Source of the DNA: Trachythela sp. YZ-2020
Taxonomy: Eukaryota; Cnidaria; Anthozoa; Malacalcyonacea; Clavulariidae
Direction of reading: 5' to 3'
Length of the DNA: 64,000 nucleotides
Assembly (NCBI GenBank): GCA_016169945.1
Contig: JADLSH010000110.1
Span: forward strand, 558,001-622,000
Part shown: in pieces, positions 10,272 to 23,300 of the stretch
Position numbering within the stretch: the first letter of the stretch is position 1
Layout: every line of letters starts with the position of its first letter
Position numbers and translations under genes: made by a program
Notes under the pieces: model-generated
Databases searched by the model: none
The model's input: only the letters and a program-made list of their open reading frames with translations
What the model was told of the DNA's origin: nothing

Positions 10272-11575
10272 CACAGTAACGCAATTAATCCTGACGATTC
10301 ATGATATGGCCAAGGCGATCCAAGACAACAAGTCTATTCATGCCGCAGTATTAGACTTTAGCAAGGCCTTCGATAAAGTTCCTCATAAACGTCTTATTAT
10401 TAAGTTACAGTATTATGGAATCCATGGATCCCTGCTTCGTTGGTTTGAGTCATTCTTAACTAACCGTTCTCAAACAGTGGTGTGTGAAGGCAAGCATTCC
10501 CACCCTACCCAGGTAACATCTGGAGTGCCGCAGGGAACTGTGTTGGGACCACTTTTATTTTTATTATACGTAAACGATCTGCCGGACAATCTGAAGTCCC
10601 AAATCAGACTTTTCGCCGATGATGCGTTACTATATGGCGTAATGTCAAATGAGGAAGATGGTGACCAACTCCAGGAAGATTTAAAACAACTCGAAGAGTG
10701 GCAAAATAAGTTGCAAATGTCATTTAATCCTTCTAAGTGTAAAACGATTTGTATTTCTACCAAGAAAACTCCACCCCAGAGGGTATATTCCTTCTGTGGG
10801 GTCAAACTGGAACAAGTTGAATCGATGTCATACTTGGGAGTCACTCTTAATGATGATTTGAAGTGGTCCAACCATGTCTCTACTGTCTCTAGTAAAGCAA
10901 GCAGAGTCTTAGGAATGATGAAAAGAAATCTTTGGAACTGCCCTAAAAAAGTGAAAGAAATTGCATACACGGCAATTGTACGTCCAAAACTTGAATACGC
11001 GTGTGCTGCTTGGGATCCCTATCTTCAAAAGGACATCGCTTCTCTTGAGAGAGTTCAGAGAAAAGCAGCACGGTTTTGTAGTAACAATTATCATCCCACA
11101 GCCAGTGTCACAGACATGCTACACGAGTTAGGATGGACCACCTTGGAGCTAAGAAGAACAATGACTCGGCTAGCCTTGTTATATAAGATGAGCCGAGGGC
11201 AAATCGATGTCGACACCCAGACTCATCTGAATCCAAACACCGAACTTAGAACTCGCGCAAGCCATCAATATAGATATATACAAGACAAAGCCACAAAGAA
11301 CACGTACTTTTATTCTTTTTTCCCTAGAACTATAAGGCATTGGAATAGTCTACCAGCAGAGATTGCTGAGTTAAATTCCTTTGAACTTTTTAAGTCTGAA
11401 CTATTAGAATACCTAGTTGACAATCAGGACTAATGTATTTTATCTTATGTATTTGAACCTTTTTTTTTAGAATTTTATATACCGTACATCATAGATATTT
11501 TAGTTTTAAATAGTTGGTGTGATATCATTGTAGATTTTACCGACTTAATTATATGTAGATGTAGATGTAGATTCG
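10272..11575 (+). mobile_element. 5'-truncated non-LTR retrotransposon (LINE) copy
   Basis: The copy starts inside the reverse-transcriptase domain, has an intact RT 3' part (10306-11433), a short untranslated tail, and ends in a three-unit TGTAGA microsatellite (11554-11571). A tandem short-motif tail instead of poly(A) is typical of CR1/L2/Jockey-like clades. The endonuclease and N-terminal RT segments are missing, as expected of incomplete target-primed reverse transcription. The uninterrupted frame suggests a young insertion. Confidence 0.85.
10306..11433 (+). CDS. Reverse transcriptase of a LINE, partial
   Basis: The frame is already open at about 10,276 (QLILTIHDMAKAI), and the ATG at 10306 is internal to the ancestral protein. 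Visible RT motifs in order: motif A HAAVLDFSKAFDKVPH (about residues 11-26), thumb-side GIHGSLLRWFESFLTNRSQ, motif B SGVPQGTVLGPLLFLLYVND (about 92-111), catalytic FADDALLY (about 122-129), and SYLGVTLNDDLKWSNHV (about 174-190). These are followed by a C-terminal region with RPKLEYACAAWDP and LERVQRKAARF, characteristic of CR1/Jockey-group elements. It copies its own RNA at a nicked genomic site; here it lacks the endonuclease and fingers, so it cannot be autonomous. The stop at 11,431-11,433 looks native. Confidence 0.92.
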   Translation: MAKAIQDNKSIHAAVLDFSKAFDKVPHKRLIIKLQYYGIHGSLLRWFESFLTNRSQTVVCEGKHSHPTQVTSGVPQGTVLGPLLFLLYVNDLPDNLKSQIRLFADDALLYGVMSNEEDGDQLQEDLKQLEEWQNKLQMSFNPSKCKTICISTKKTPPQRVYSFCGVKLEQVESMSYLGVTLNDDLKWSNHVSTVSSKASRVLGMMKRNLWNCPKKVKEIAYTAIVRPKLEYACAAWDPYLQKDIASLERVQRKAARFCSNNYHPTASVTDMLHELGWTTLELRRTMTRLALLYKMSRGQIDVDTQTHLNPNTELRTRASHQYRYIQDKATKNTYFYSFFPRTIRHWNSLPAEIAELNSFELFKSELLEYLVDNQD

Positions 11576-12128
11576 ATCTCTAGTCTAGTTTTCTTTTATT
11601 TCTTGTGTTTGAGAAATTTTCAAGAATGGAAAACAGCCTTGGTATGGCTACGTTTTCCATTATAGCTCTTCAGTGGTGGATTTATCTCACAATTCCAGAA
11701 CAGATAGCGCTTCAGACTGCTCAACACAAGCTTCGCAAAGAGCCAAAGACCTGTCTCGAAAAGCAAACATTTTTATTTCAAGCGGATTGTATATATTAGA
11801 GCTGTCGGACAACACCAATTGTTTGAAAAAAATGTGTTAAATACGTTGATCTAAGGAAATAAGAACGCACTTTCTACTTTTCGCAGTGACTGCGTCAAAT
11901 TCGCGCAATCTAAGACTGTACAAAACGTACATGATAACTTGTATTAAAAGCAAAATCAGCAGATCAGTCTCGTCAACGGTGTTCGCAGCTACTACAGAGA
12001 AGACACATCATTTCAATGTAAATCATATTACATATACGCAGTCAAAAATAGTTCAAGGACGCTTTAAAATGGCACAAACAAGGACTTGTTACTATTCCAG
12101 ACAGTTATAAAGTAATATTATTACGATA
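11576..12128. other. Unique spacer before the satellite array
   Basis: No gene is recognised; small frames at 11,605-11,799 and 11,886-12,110 lack any support. The satellite begins abruptly with no inverted repeat or other boundary structure. Confidence 0.4.
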
Positions 12129-14259
12129 CTTCCCTTATATTTTCATATGCTAAGATAAATTCGACATGGATGTCCCTTATATTTTCATGTGCTAAGAAAA
12201 ATTCGACATGGAGCTCCCTTATATTTTCATATATGTTAAGCAAATTCGACATGGAGCTCCCTATATTTGCATCTGCTAAGAAAAATTCGACATGGATGTC
12301 CCCTATATTTTCATATGCTAAGGAAAATTCGACATGTAGCCTCCCTTATATTTTCATATGCTAAGAAAAATTCGACATGGAGCTCCCTTATATTTTCATA
12401 TGTTACGCAAATTCGACATGGAGCTCCCTTATATTTTCATATGTTAAGAAAATTCGACATGGATGTCCCTTATATTTTCATATGCTAAGAAAAATTCGAC
12501 ATGGAGCTCCCTTATATTTTCATATGCTAAGAAAAATTCGACATGGATATCCTTATATTTTCATATGCTAAGAAAAATTCGACATGGAGCTCCCTTATAT
12601 TTTCATATGTTAAGAAAATTTCGACATCGAGATCCTTATATTTTCATATGCTGAGAGAAATTCGACATTGGGCTCCCCTATATTTTCATATGTTAAGAAA
12701 AATTCGACATGGAGCTCCCCTATATTTGCATATGCTAAGAAAAATTCGACTTGGAGATCCTTATATTTTCATATGCTAATATAAATTCGACATGGATGTC
12801 CCTTATATTTTCATCTGCTAAGAAATATTCGACATGGAGCTCCCTTATATTTTCATATGCTAAGAAAAATTCGACATGGAGCTCCCTTATATTTTCATAT
12901 GTTAAGAAAAATTCGACATGGAGATCCTTATATTTTCATATGCTAAGAAAAATTCGACATGGAGCTCCCTTATATTTTCATATGCTAAGAAAAATTCGAC
13001 ATGGGGCTCCCCTATATTTTCATATGTTAAGAAAAATTCGACATGGAGCTCCCCTATATTTGCATCTGCTAAGAAAAATTCGACATGGATCTCCCTTATA
13101 TTTTCATATGCTAAGATAAATTCGACATGGATGTCCCTTATATTTTCATCTGCTAAGAAATATTCGACATGGAGCTCCCTTATATTTTCATATGTTAAGA
13201 AAAATTCGACATGGAGCTCCCTTATATTTTCATATGCTAAGAAAAATTCGACATGGAGCTCCCTTATATTTTCATATGCTAAAAAAATTCGACATGGAGT
13301 TCCCTTATATTTGCATATGTTAAAAAAATTTCGACATGGAGCTCTCTATATTTTCATATGCTAAGAAAAATTCGACATGGAGCTCCCTTATATTTTCATA
13401 TGCTAAGAAAAATTCGACATGGAGCTCCCTTATATTTTCATATGCTAAGAAAAATTCGACATGGAGCTCCCTTATATTTTCATATGCTAAGAAATTCGAC
13501 ATGGAGCTCCCCTATATTTTCGTATGCTAAGAAAAATTCGACATGGAGCTCCCTAATATTTTCATATGCTAAGAAAATTCGACATGGAGCTCCCTTATAT
13601 TTTCATATGCTAAGAAAAATTCGACATGGAGCTCCCTTATATTTTCATATGCTAAGAAAAATTCGACATGGAGCTCCCTATATTTTCATATGCTAAGAAA
13701 AATTCGACATGGAGCTCCCTTATATTTTCATATGCTAAGATAAATTCGACATGGAGCTCCCTTATATTTTCATATGCTAAGAAAAATTCGACATGGAGAT
13801 CCTTATATTTTCATATGCTAAGAAAAATTCGACATGGAGCTCCCTTATATTTTCATATGCTAAGAAAAATTCGACATGGAGCTCCCTTATATTTTCATAT
13901 GCTAAGAAATATTCGACATGGAGCTCCCTTATATTTTCATATGTTAAGAAAATTCGACATGGAGCTCCGTTATATTTTCATACGTAAGACAAATTCGACA
14001 TGGAGTTCTCCTATATTTTCATATGCTAAGAAAATTCAACATGGAGCTCCCTTATATTTTCATATGCTAAGAAAAATTCGACATGGAGCTCCTTATATTT
14101 TCATATGCTAAGAAAAATTCGACATGGAGCTCCCTTATATTTTCATATGCTAAGAAAAATTCGACATGGAGCTCCCTTATATTTTCATATGCTAAGAAAA
14201 ATTCGACATGGATATCCCTTATATTTTCATATGCTAAGAAAAATTCGACATGGAGCCCC

Positions 14260-14396
14260 TATATTTTCGTATGCTAAGGAAATTCGACATGGGGCTCCCT
14301 AATATTTTCATATGCTAAGAAGATTTCGACATGGAGCTCACTTATATTTTCATATGCTAAAAAAATTCGAACTGGGGCTCGCCTATATTTTCATAT
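14260..14396. repeat. Rare-variant block A, copy 1 (within satellite)
   Basis: A run of unusual units (CGTATGCTAAGGAAATTC, then GGGGCTCCCTAATATTTTC, GAGCTCACTTATATTTTC, AAAATTCGAACTGGGGCTCG) that is matched base for base by the block starting about 12,935 bp further on at 27,195. Independent mutation could not give the same ordered set of variants, so the two are copies of one block. Confidence 0.85.
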
Positions 14397-17300
14397 GTTA
14401 AGAAAAATTCGACAAGGAGCTCCCTTATATTTTCATATTGTAAGAAAATTCGACATGGAGCTCCCCTATATTTTCGTAGGCTAAGAAAAATTCGACATGG
14501 AGCTCCCTTATATTTTCATATGCTAAGAAAAATTCGACATGGAGCTCCCTTATATTTTCATATGCTAAGAAAATTCGACATGGAGCTCCCCTATATTTTC
14601 ATATGCTAAGAAAAATTCGACATGGAGCTCCCTATATTTTCATAAGCTAAGAAAAATTCGACATGGAGATCCTTATATTTTCATATGCTAAGAAAAATTC
14701 GACATGGAGCTCCCTTATATTTTCATATGCTAAGAAAAATTCGACATGGAGCTCCCTATATTTTCATATGCTAAGAAAAATTCGACATGGAGCTCCCTTA
14801 TATTTTCATATGCTAAGAAAAATTCGACATGGAGCTCCCTTATATTTTCATATGCTAAGAAGAATTCGACATGGAGCTCCTTATATTTTCGTATGCTAAG
14901 AAAAATTCGACAAGGAGATCCTTATATTTTCATATGCTAAGAAAAATTCGACATGGAGCTCCCTTATATTTTCATATGCTAAGATAAATTCGACATGGAG
15001 CTCCTTATATTTTCATATGTTAAGCAAATTCGACATGGAGCACCCTATATTTGCATCTGCTAAGAAAAATTCGATATGGAGATCCTTATATTTTCATATG
15101 CTAAGAAAAATTCGACATGGAGCTCCCTTTATATTTTCATATGTTAAGAAGAATTCGACATGGAGATCCTTATATTTTCATATGCTAAGAAAAATTCGAC
15201 ATGGAGATCCTTATATTTTCATATGCTAAGAAAAATTCGACATGGAGCTCCCTTATATTTTCATATGCTAAGAAAAATTCGACATGGAGCTCCCTTATAT
15301 TTTCATATGCTAAGAAAAATTCGACATGGAGCTCCCTATATTTTCATATGCTAAGAAAAATTCGACATGGAGCTCCCTTATATTTTCATATGCTAAGAAA
15401 ATTTCGACATGGAGCTCCTTATATTTTCATATGCTAAGAAAAATTCGACATGGAGCTCCCCTATATTTTCGTATGCTAAGAAAAATTCGACATGGAGCTC
15501 CCTTATATTTTCATATGCTAAGAAAAATTCGACATGGAGCTCCCTTATATTTTCATATGCTAAGAAAAATTCGACATGGAGCTCCCTTATATTTTCATAT
15601 GCTAAGAAAAATTCGACATGGAGCTCCCTTATATTTTCATATGCTAAAAAAATTCGAGATGGGCTTCCCCTATATTTGCATATGCTAAGAAAAATTCGAC
15701 ATGGAGCTCCCTTATATTTTCATATGCTAAGAAAAATTCGACATGGAGCTCCCTTATAATTTCATATGCTAAGAAAAAATCGACATGGAGCTCCCTTATA
15801 TTTTCATATGCTAAGAAAAATTCGACATGGAGCTCCCTATATTTTCATATGCTAAGAAAAATTCGACATGGAGCTCCCTTATATTTTCATATGCTAAGAA
15901 AAATTCGACATGGAGCTCCCTTATATTTTCATATGCTAAGAAAATTCGACATGGAGATCCCTTATATTTTCATATGCTAAGAAAATTTCGACATGGAGAT
16001 CCTTATATTTTCATATGCTAAGAAAAATTCGACATGGAGCTCCCTTATATTTTCATATGCTAAGAAAAATTCGACATGGAGCTCCCTTATATTTTCATAT
16101 GCTAAGAAAAATTCGACATGGAGCTCCCTTATATTTTCATATGTAAGAAAAATTCGACATGGATATCCCTTATATTTTCATATGCTAAGAAAAATTCGAC
16201 ATGGAGCTCCCTTATATTTTCATATGTTAAGCAAATTCGACATGGAGCCCCCTATATTTGCATCTGCTAAGAAAAATTCGACATGGAGCTCCCTTATATT
16301 TTCATATGCTAAGAAAATTTCGACATGGAGCTCCCTTATATTTTCATATGCTAAGAAAAATTCGACATGGAGCTCCCCTATATTTTCATATGCAAAGAAA
16401 AATTCGACATGGAGCTCCCCTATATTTGCATCTGCTAAGAAAAATTCGACATGGATCTCCCTTATATTTTCATATGCTAAGATAAATTCGACATGGATGT
16501 CCCTTATATTTTCATATGTTAAGAAAAATTCGACGTGGAGATCCTTATATTTTCATATGCTAAGAAAAATTCGACATGGAGCCCCTTATATTTTCATATG
16601 CTAAGAAAAATTCGACATGGAGCTCCCTTATATTTTCATATGTTAAGAAAAATTCGTCATGGAGCTCCCTTATTTTTTCATATGTTAAGAAAAATTCGAC
16701 ATGGAGCTCCCTTATATTTTCATATGTAAGAAAAATTCGACGTGGAGATCCTTATATTTTCATATGCTGAGAAAAATTCGACATGAAGCACCCTTATATT
16801 TTCATATGTTAAGCAAATTCGACATGGAGCACCCTATATTTGCATCTGCTAAGAAAAATTCGACATGGAGCTCCCTTATATTTTCATATGCTAAGAAAAA
16901 TTCGACATGGGGCTCCCCTATATTTTCATATGCTAAGAAAAATTCGACATGGAGCTCCCCTATATTTGCATATGCTAAGAAAAATTCGACATGGAGCTCC
17001 CTTATATTTTCATATGCTAACAAAAATTCGACATGGAGCTCCCTTATATTTTCATATGCTAAGAAAAATTCGACATGGAGCTCCCTTATATTTTCATATG
17101 CTAAGAAAAATTCGACATGGAGCCCCTTATATTTTCATATGCTAAGAAAAATTCGACATGGAGCTCCCTTATATTTTCATATGCTAAGAAAAATTCGACA
17201 TGGAGCTCCCTTATATTTTCATATGCTAAGAAAAATTCGACATGGAGCTCCCTTATATTTTCATATGCTAAGAAAAATTCGACATGGAGCTCCCTTATAT

Positions 17301-20300
17301 TTTCATATGCTAAGAAAAATTCGACATGGAGCTCCCTTATATTTTCATATGCTAAGAAAAATTCGACATGGAGCTCCCTTATATTTTCATATGCTAAGAA
17401 AATTCGACATGGAGCTCCCTTATATTTTCATATGCTAAGAAAAATTCGACATGGAGCTCCCTAATATTTTCATATGCTAAGAAAATTCGACATGGAGCTC
17501 CCTTATATTTTCATATGCTAAGAAAAATTCGACATGGAGCTCCTCTATATTTTCATATGTTAAGAAAATTCGACATGGAGCTCCGTTATATTTTCATATC
17601 CTAAGAAGAATTCGACATGGAGCCCCCTATATTTTCATATGCTAAGAAAAATTCGACATGGAGCTCCCTTATATTTTCATATGCTAAGAAAAATTCGACA
17701 TGGAGCTCCCTTATATTTTCATATGCTAAGAAGAATTCGACATGGAGCTCCTTATAATTTCATATGCTAAGAAAAATTCGACATGGAGCTCCCTTATATT
17801 TTCATATGCTAAGAAAAATTCGACATGGAGCTCCCTTATATTTTCATATGCTAAGAAATATTCGACATGAAGCTCCCTTATATTTTCATATGTTAAGCAA
17901 ATTCGACATGGAGCACCCTATATTTGCATCTGCTAAGAAAAATTCGACACGGAGATCTTTATATTTTCATATGCTAAGAAAAATTCGCATGTATCTCCCT
18001 TATATTTTCATATGCTAAGATAAATTCGACATGGAGCTCCCTTATATTTTCATATGCTAAGAAAAATTCGACATGGAGCTCCCTTATATTTTCATATGCT
18101 AAGAAAAATTCGACATGGAGCTCCCTTATATTTTCATATGCTAAGAAAAATTCGACATGGAGCTCCCTTATATTTTCATATGCTAAGAAAAATTCGACAT
18201 GGAGCTCCCTTATATTTTCATATGCTAAGAAAATTCGACATGGAGCTCCCTATATTTTCATATGCTAAGAAAAATTCGACATGGAGCTCCCTTATATTTT
18301 CATATGCTAAGAAAATTTCGACATGGAGCTCCCTTATATTTTCATATGCTAAGAAAAATTCGACATGGAGCTCCCTAATATTTTCATATGCTAAGAAAAA
18401 TTCGACATGGAGCTCCCTATATTTTCATATGCTAAGAAAAATTCGACATGGAGCTCCCTTATATTTTCATATGCTCAGAAAATTTCGACATCGAGCTCCC
18501 TTTTATTTTCATATACCAACAAAAATTCGACATGGAGCTCCCCTATATTTGCATATGCTAACAAAATAAAAATTCGACATGGAGCTCCCTTATATTTTCA
18601 TATGCTAAGAAAAATTCGACATGGAGCTCCCTTATATTTTCATATGCTAAGAAAAATTCGACATGGAGCTCCCTTATATTTTCATATGCTAAGAAAAATT
18701 CGACATGGAGCTCCCTTATATTTTCATATGCTAAGAAAAATTCGACATGGAGCTCCCTTATATTTTCATATGCTAAGAAAAATTCGACATGGAGCTCCCT
18801 ATATTTTCATATGCTAAGAAAAATTCGACATGGAGCTCCCTTATATTTTCATATGCTAAGAAAAATTCGACATGGAGCTCCCTTATATTTTCATATGCTA
18901 AGAAAATTCGACATGGAGCTCCCTTATATTTTCATATGCTAAGAAAAATTCGACATGGAGCTCCTTATATTTTCATATGCTAAGAAAATTCGACATGGAG
19001 CCCCCTATATTTGCATATGCTAAGAAAAATTCGACATGGAGCTCCCTTATATTTTCATATGCTAAGAAAATTTCGACATGGAGCTCCCTTATATTTTCAT
19101 ATGCTAAGAAAAATTCGACATGGGGCTCCCCTATATTTTCATATGTAAAGAAAAATTCGACATGGAGCTCCCCTATATTTTCGTATGCTAAGAAAATTCG
19201 ACATGGAGCTCCCTAATATTTTCATATGCTAAGAAGATTTCGACATGGAGCTCCCTTATATTTTCATATGCTAAGAAAAATTCGACATGGAGCTCCCCTA
19301 TATTTTCGTATGTAACAAAATTCGACATGGAGCTCCCCTATATTTGCATATGCTAACAAAATGAAAAATTCGATATGGAGCACCCTTATATTTTCAAATG
19401 TTAGGACAATTCGACATGGAGCTCCCTTATATTTTCATATGCTAAAAAAATTCGAGATGGAGCTCCCCTATACTTTCGTATGCTAAGAAAAATTCGACAT
19501 GTAGCTCCCTAATATTTTCATATGCTAAGAAGAATTCGACATGGAGCTCCCTTATATTTTCATATGCTAAGAAAAATTCGACATGGAGCTCCCTTATATT
19601 TTCATATGCTAAGAAAATTCGACATGGAGCTCCCTTATATTTTCATATGCTAAGAAAAATTCGACATGGAGCTCCCTTATATTTTCATATGCTAAGAAAA
19701 ATTCGACATGGAGCTCCCTTATATTTTCATATGCTAAGAAAATTTGAGATGGACTTCCCCTATATTTGCATATGCTAACAAAATGAAAAATTCGATATGG
19801 AGCTCCCTTTTATTTTCAAATGTTAAGAAAATTTCGACATGGAGCTCCCTTATATTTTCATATGCTAAGAAAAATTCGACATGGAGCTCCCCTATCTTTT
19901 CATATGTAAAGAAAAATTCGACATGGAGCTCCCATATATTTGCATATGCTAAGAAAAATTCGACATGGAGCTCCTTTATATTTTCATATGCTAAGAAAAA
20001 TTCGACATGGAGCTCCCTTATATTTTCATATGCTAAGAAAATTTCGACATGGAGATCCTTATATTTTCATCTGCTAAGAAAAATTCGACATGGAGCTCCC
20101 TTATATTTTCATATGCTAAGAAAATTCGACATGGAGCTCCCTTATATTTTCATATGCTAAGAAAAATTCGACATGGAGCTACCGTATATTTTCATATGTT
20201 AAGAAAAATTCGACATGGAGCTCCCTTATATTTTCATATGCTAAGAAAAATTCGACATGGAGCTCCCTTATATTTTCATATGTTAAGCAAATTCGACATG

Positions 20301-23300
20301 GAGCCCCCTATATTTGCATCTGCTAAGAAAAATTCGACATGGATGTCCCTTATATTTTCATATGCTTTGAAAATTTCGACATGAAGCTCCCTTATATTTT
20401 CATATGCTAAGAAAAATTCGACATGGAGCTCCCCTATATTTTCATATGTTAAGAAAAATTCGACATGGAGCTCCCTAATATTTTCATATGCTAAGAAGAA
20501 TTCGACATGGAGCCCCCTATATTTTCATATACCAAGAAAAATTCGACATGGAGCTCCCTTATATTTTCATATGTTAAGAAGAATTCGACATGGAGATCCT
20601 TATATTTTCGTATGCTAAGAAAAATTCGACATGGAGATCCTTATATTTTCGTATGCTAAGAAAAATTCGACATGGAGCTCCCTTATATTTTCATATGCTA
20701 AGAAAAATTCGACATGGAGCTCCCTTATATTTTCATATGCTAAGAAAAATTCGACATGGAGCTCCCTTATATTTTCATATGCTAAGAAAAATTCGACATG
20801 GAGCTCCCTTATATTTTCATATGCTAAGAAAATTCGACATGGAGCTCCCTATATTTTCATATGCTAAGAAAAATTCGACATGGAGCTCCCTTATATTTTC
20901 ATATGCTAAGAAAATTTCGACATGGAGCTCCCTTATATTTTCATATGCTAAGAAAAATTCGACATGGAGCTCCCTATATTTGTATATGCTAACAAAATGA
21001 AAAATTCGACATGGAGCTCTCCTATAATTTCATATGTTAAGAAAAATTCGACATGGAGCTCCCTTATATTTTCATATTGTAAGAAAAATTCGTCATGGAT
21101 CTTCCTTATATTTTCATACGGTATGAAAAATTCGACATGGAGCTCCTTTATATTTTCATGCGCTAAGAAAATTCGACATGGAGCTCCCTTATATTTTCAT
21201 ATGCTAAGAAAAATTCGACATGGAGCTCCCTTATATTTTCATATGCTAAGAAAAATTCGACATGGAGCTCCCTTATATTTTCATATGCTAAGAAAAATTC
21301 GACATGGAGCTCCTTATAATTTCATATGCTAAGAAAATTCGACATGGAGCTCCCTTATATTTTCATATGCTAAAAAAAATTCGACATGGAGCTCCCCTAT
21401 ATTTTCGTATGCTAACAAAATTCGACATGGAGCTCCCTAATATTTTCATATGCTAAGAAAATTCAACATGGAGCTCCCTTATATTTTCATATGCTAAGAA
21501 AAATTCGACATGGAGCTCCCCTATATTTTCGTATGCTAAGAAAAATTCCACATGGACCTCTCCTATATTTGTATATGCTAAGAAAAATTCGACATGGAGC
21601 TCCCCTATATTTTCATATGCTAAGAAAAATTCGACATGGAGCTCCCTTATATTTTCATATGCTAAGAAAAATTCGACATGGAGCTCCTTATATTTTCATA
21701 TGCTAAGAAAAATTCGACATGGAGCTCCCTTATATTTTCATATGCTAAGAAAAATTCGACATGGAGCTCCCTTATATTTTCATATGCTAAGAAAAATTCG
21801 ACATGGAGCTCCTTATATTTTCATATGCTAAGAAAAATTCGACATGGAGCTCCCTTATATTTTCATATGCTAAGAAAAATTCGACATGGAGCTCCCTTAT
21901 ATTTTAATATGCTAAGAAAAATTCGGCATGGAGCTCCCCTATATTTTCATATACCAAGAAAAATTCGACATGGAGCTCCTTCATATTTTAATATGCTAAG
22001 AAAAATCCGACATGGAGCTCCCTTATATTTTAATATGCTAAGAAAATTTCGACATGGAGCTCCCTTATATTTTCATATGCTAAGAAAATTCGGCATGGAG
22101 ATCCCCTATATTTTCATATACCAAGAAAATTTTGACATGGAGCTCCCCTATATTTGCATATGCTAAGAAAAATTCGACATGGAGCTCCCTTATATTTTCA
22201 TATGCTAAGAAAAATTCGACATGGAGCTCCCTTATATTTTCATATGCTAAGAAAAATTCGACATGGAGCTCCCTTATATTTTCATATGCTAAGAAAAATT
22301 CGACATGGAGCTCCCTTATATTTTCATATGCTAAGAAAAATTCGACATGGAGCTCCCTTATATTTTCATATGCTAAGAAAAATTCGACATGGAGCTCCCT
22401 TATATTTTCATATGCTAAGAAAATTCGACATGGAGCTCCCTAATATTTTCATATGCTAAGAAGAATTCGACATGGAGCTCCCTTATATTTTCATATGCTA
22501 AGAAAATTCGACATGGAGCTCCATTATATTTTCATATGCTAAAAAAATTCAACATGGAGCTCCCTATATTTTCATATGCTAAAGAAAAATTCCACATGGA
22601 GCTCCCTATATTTTCATATGCTAAGAAAATTCGACATGGAGCTCCCTTATATTTTCATATGCTAAGAAAATTTCGACATGGAGCTCCCTTATATTTTCAT
22701 ATGCTAAGAAAAATTCGACATGGAGCTCCCTAATATTTTCGTATGCTAAGAAAATTTCACATGGACCTCTCCTATATTTTCGTATGCTAAGAAAAATTCG
22801 ACATGGAGCTCCCTTATATTTTCATATGCTAAGAAAAATTCGACATGGAGCTCCGTTATAATTTCATTTGCTAAAAAAAATTCGACATGGAGCTCCTTAT
22901 ATTTTCATATGCTAAGAAAAATTCGACATGGAGCAACCTCATATTTTCATATGCTAAGAAAAATTCGACATGGAGCTCCCTTATATTTTCATAGCTAAGA
23001 AAAATTCGACATGGAGCTCCCTTATATTTTCATATGCTAAGAAAAATTCGACATGGAGCTCCCTTATATTTTCATATGCTAAAAAAAATTCGACATGGAG
23101 CTCCCCTATATTTTCGTATGCTAACAAAATTCGACATGGAGCTCCCTAATATTTTCATATGCTAAGAAAATTCAACATGGAGCTCCCTTATATTTTCATA
23201 TGCTAAGAAAAATTCGACATGGAGCTCCCTTATATTTTCATATGCTAAGAAAATTTCGACATGGAGCTCCCTTATATTTTCATATGCTAAGAAAAATTCG

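Noticed and set aside
10470..10970. 166-codon minus-strand frame opposite the LINE reverse transcriptase.
   Set aside because: Antisense shadow of the RT coding sequence.
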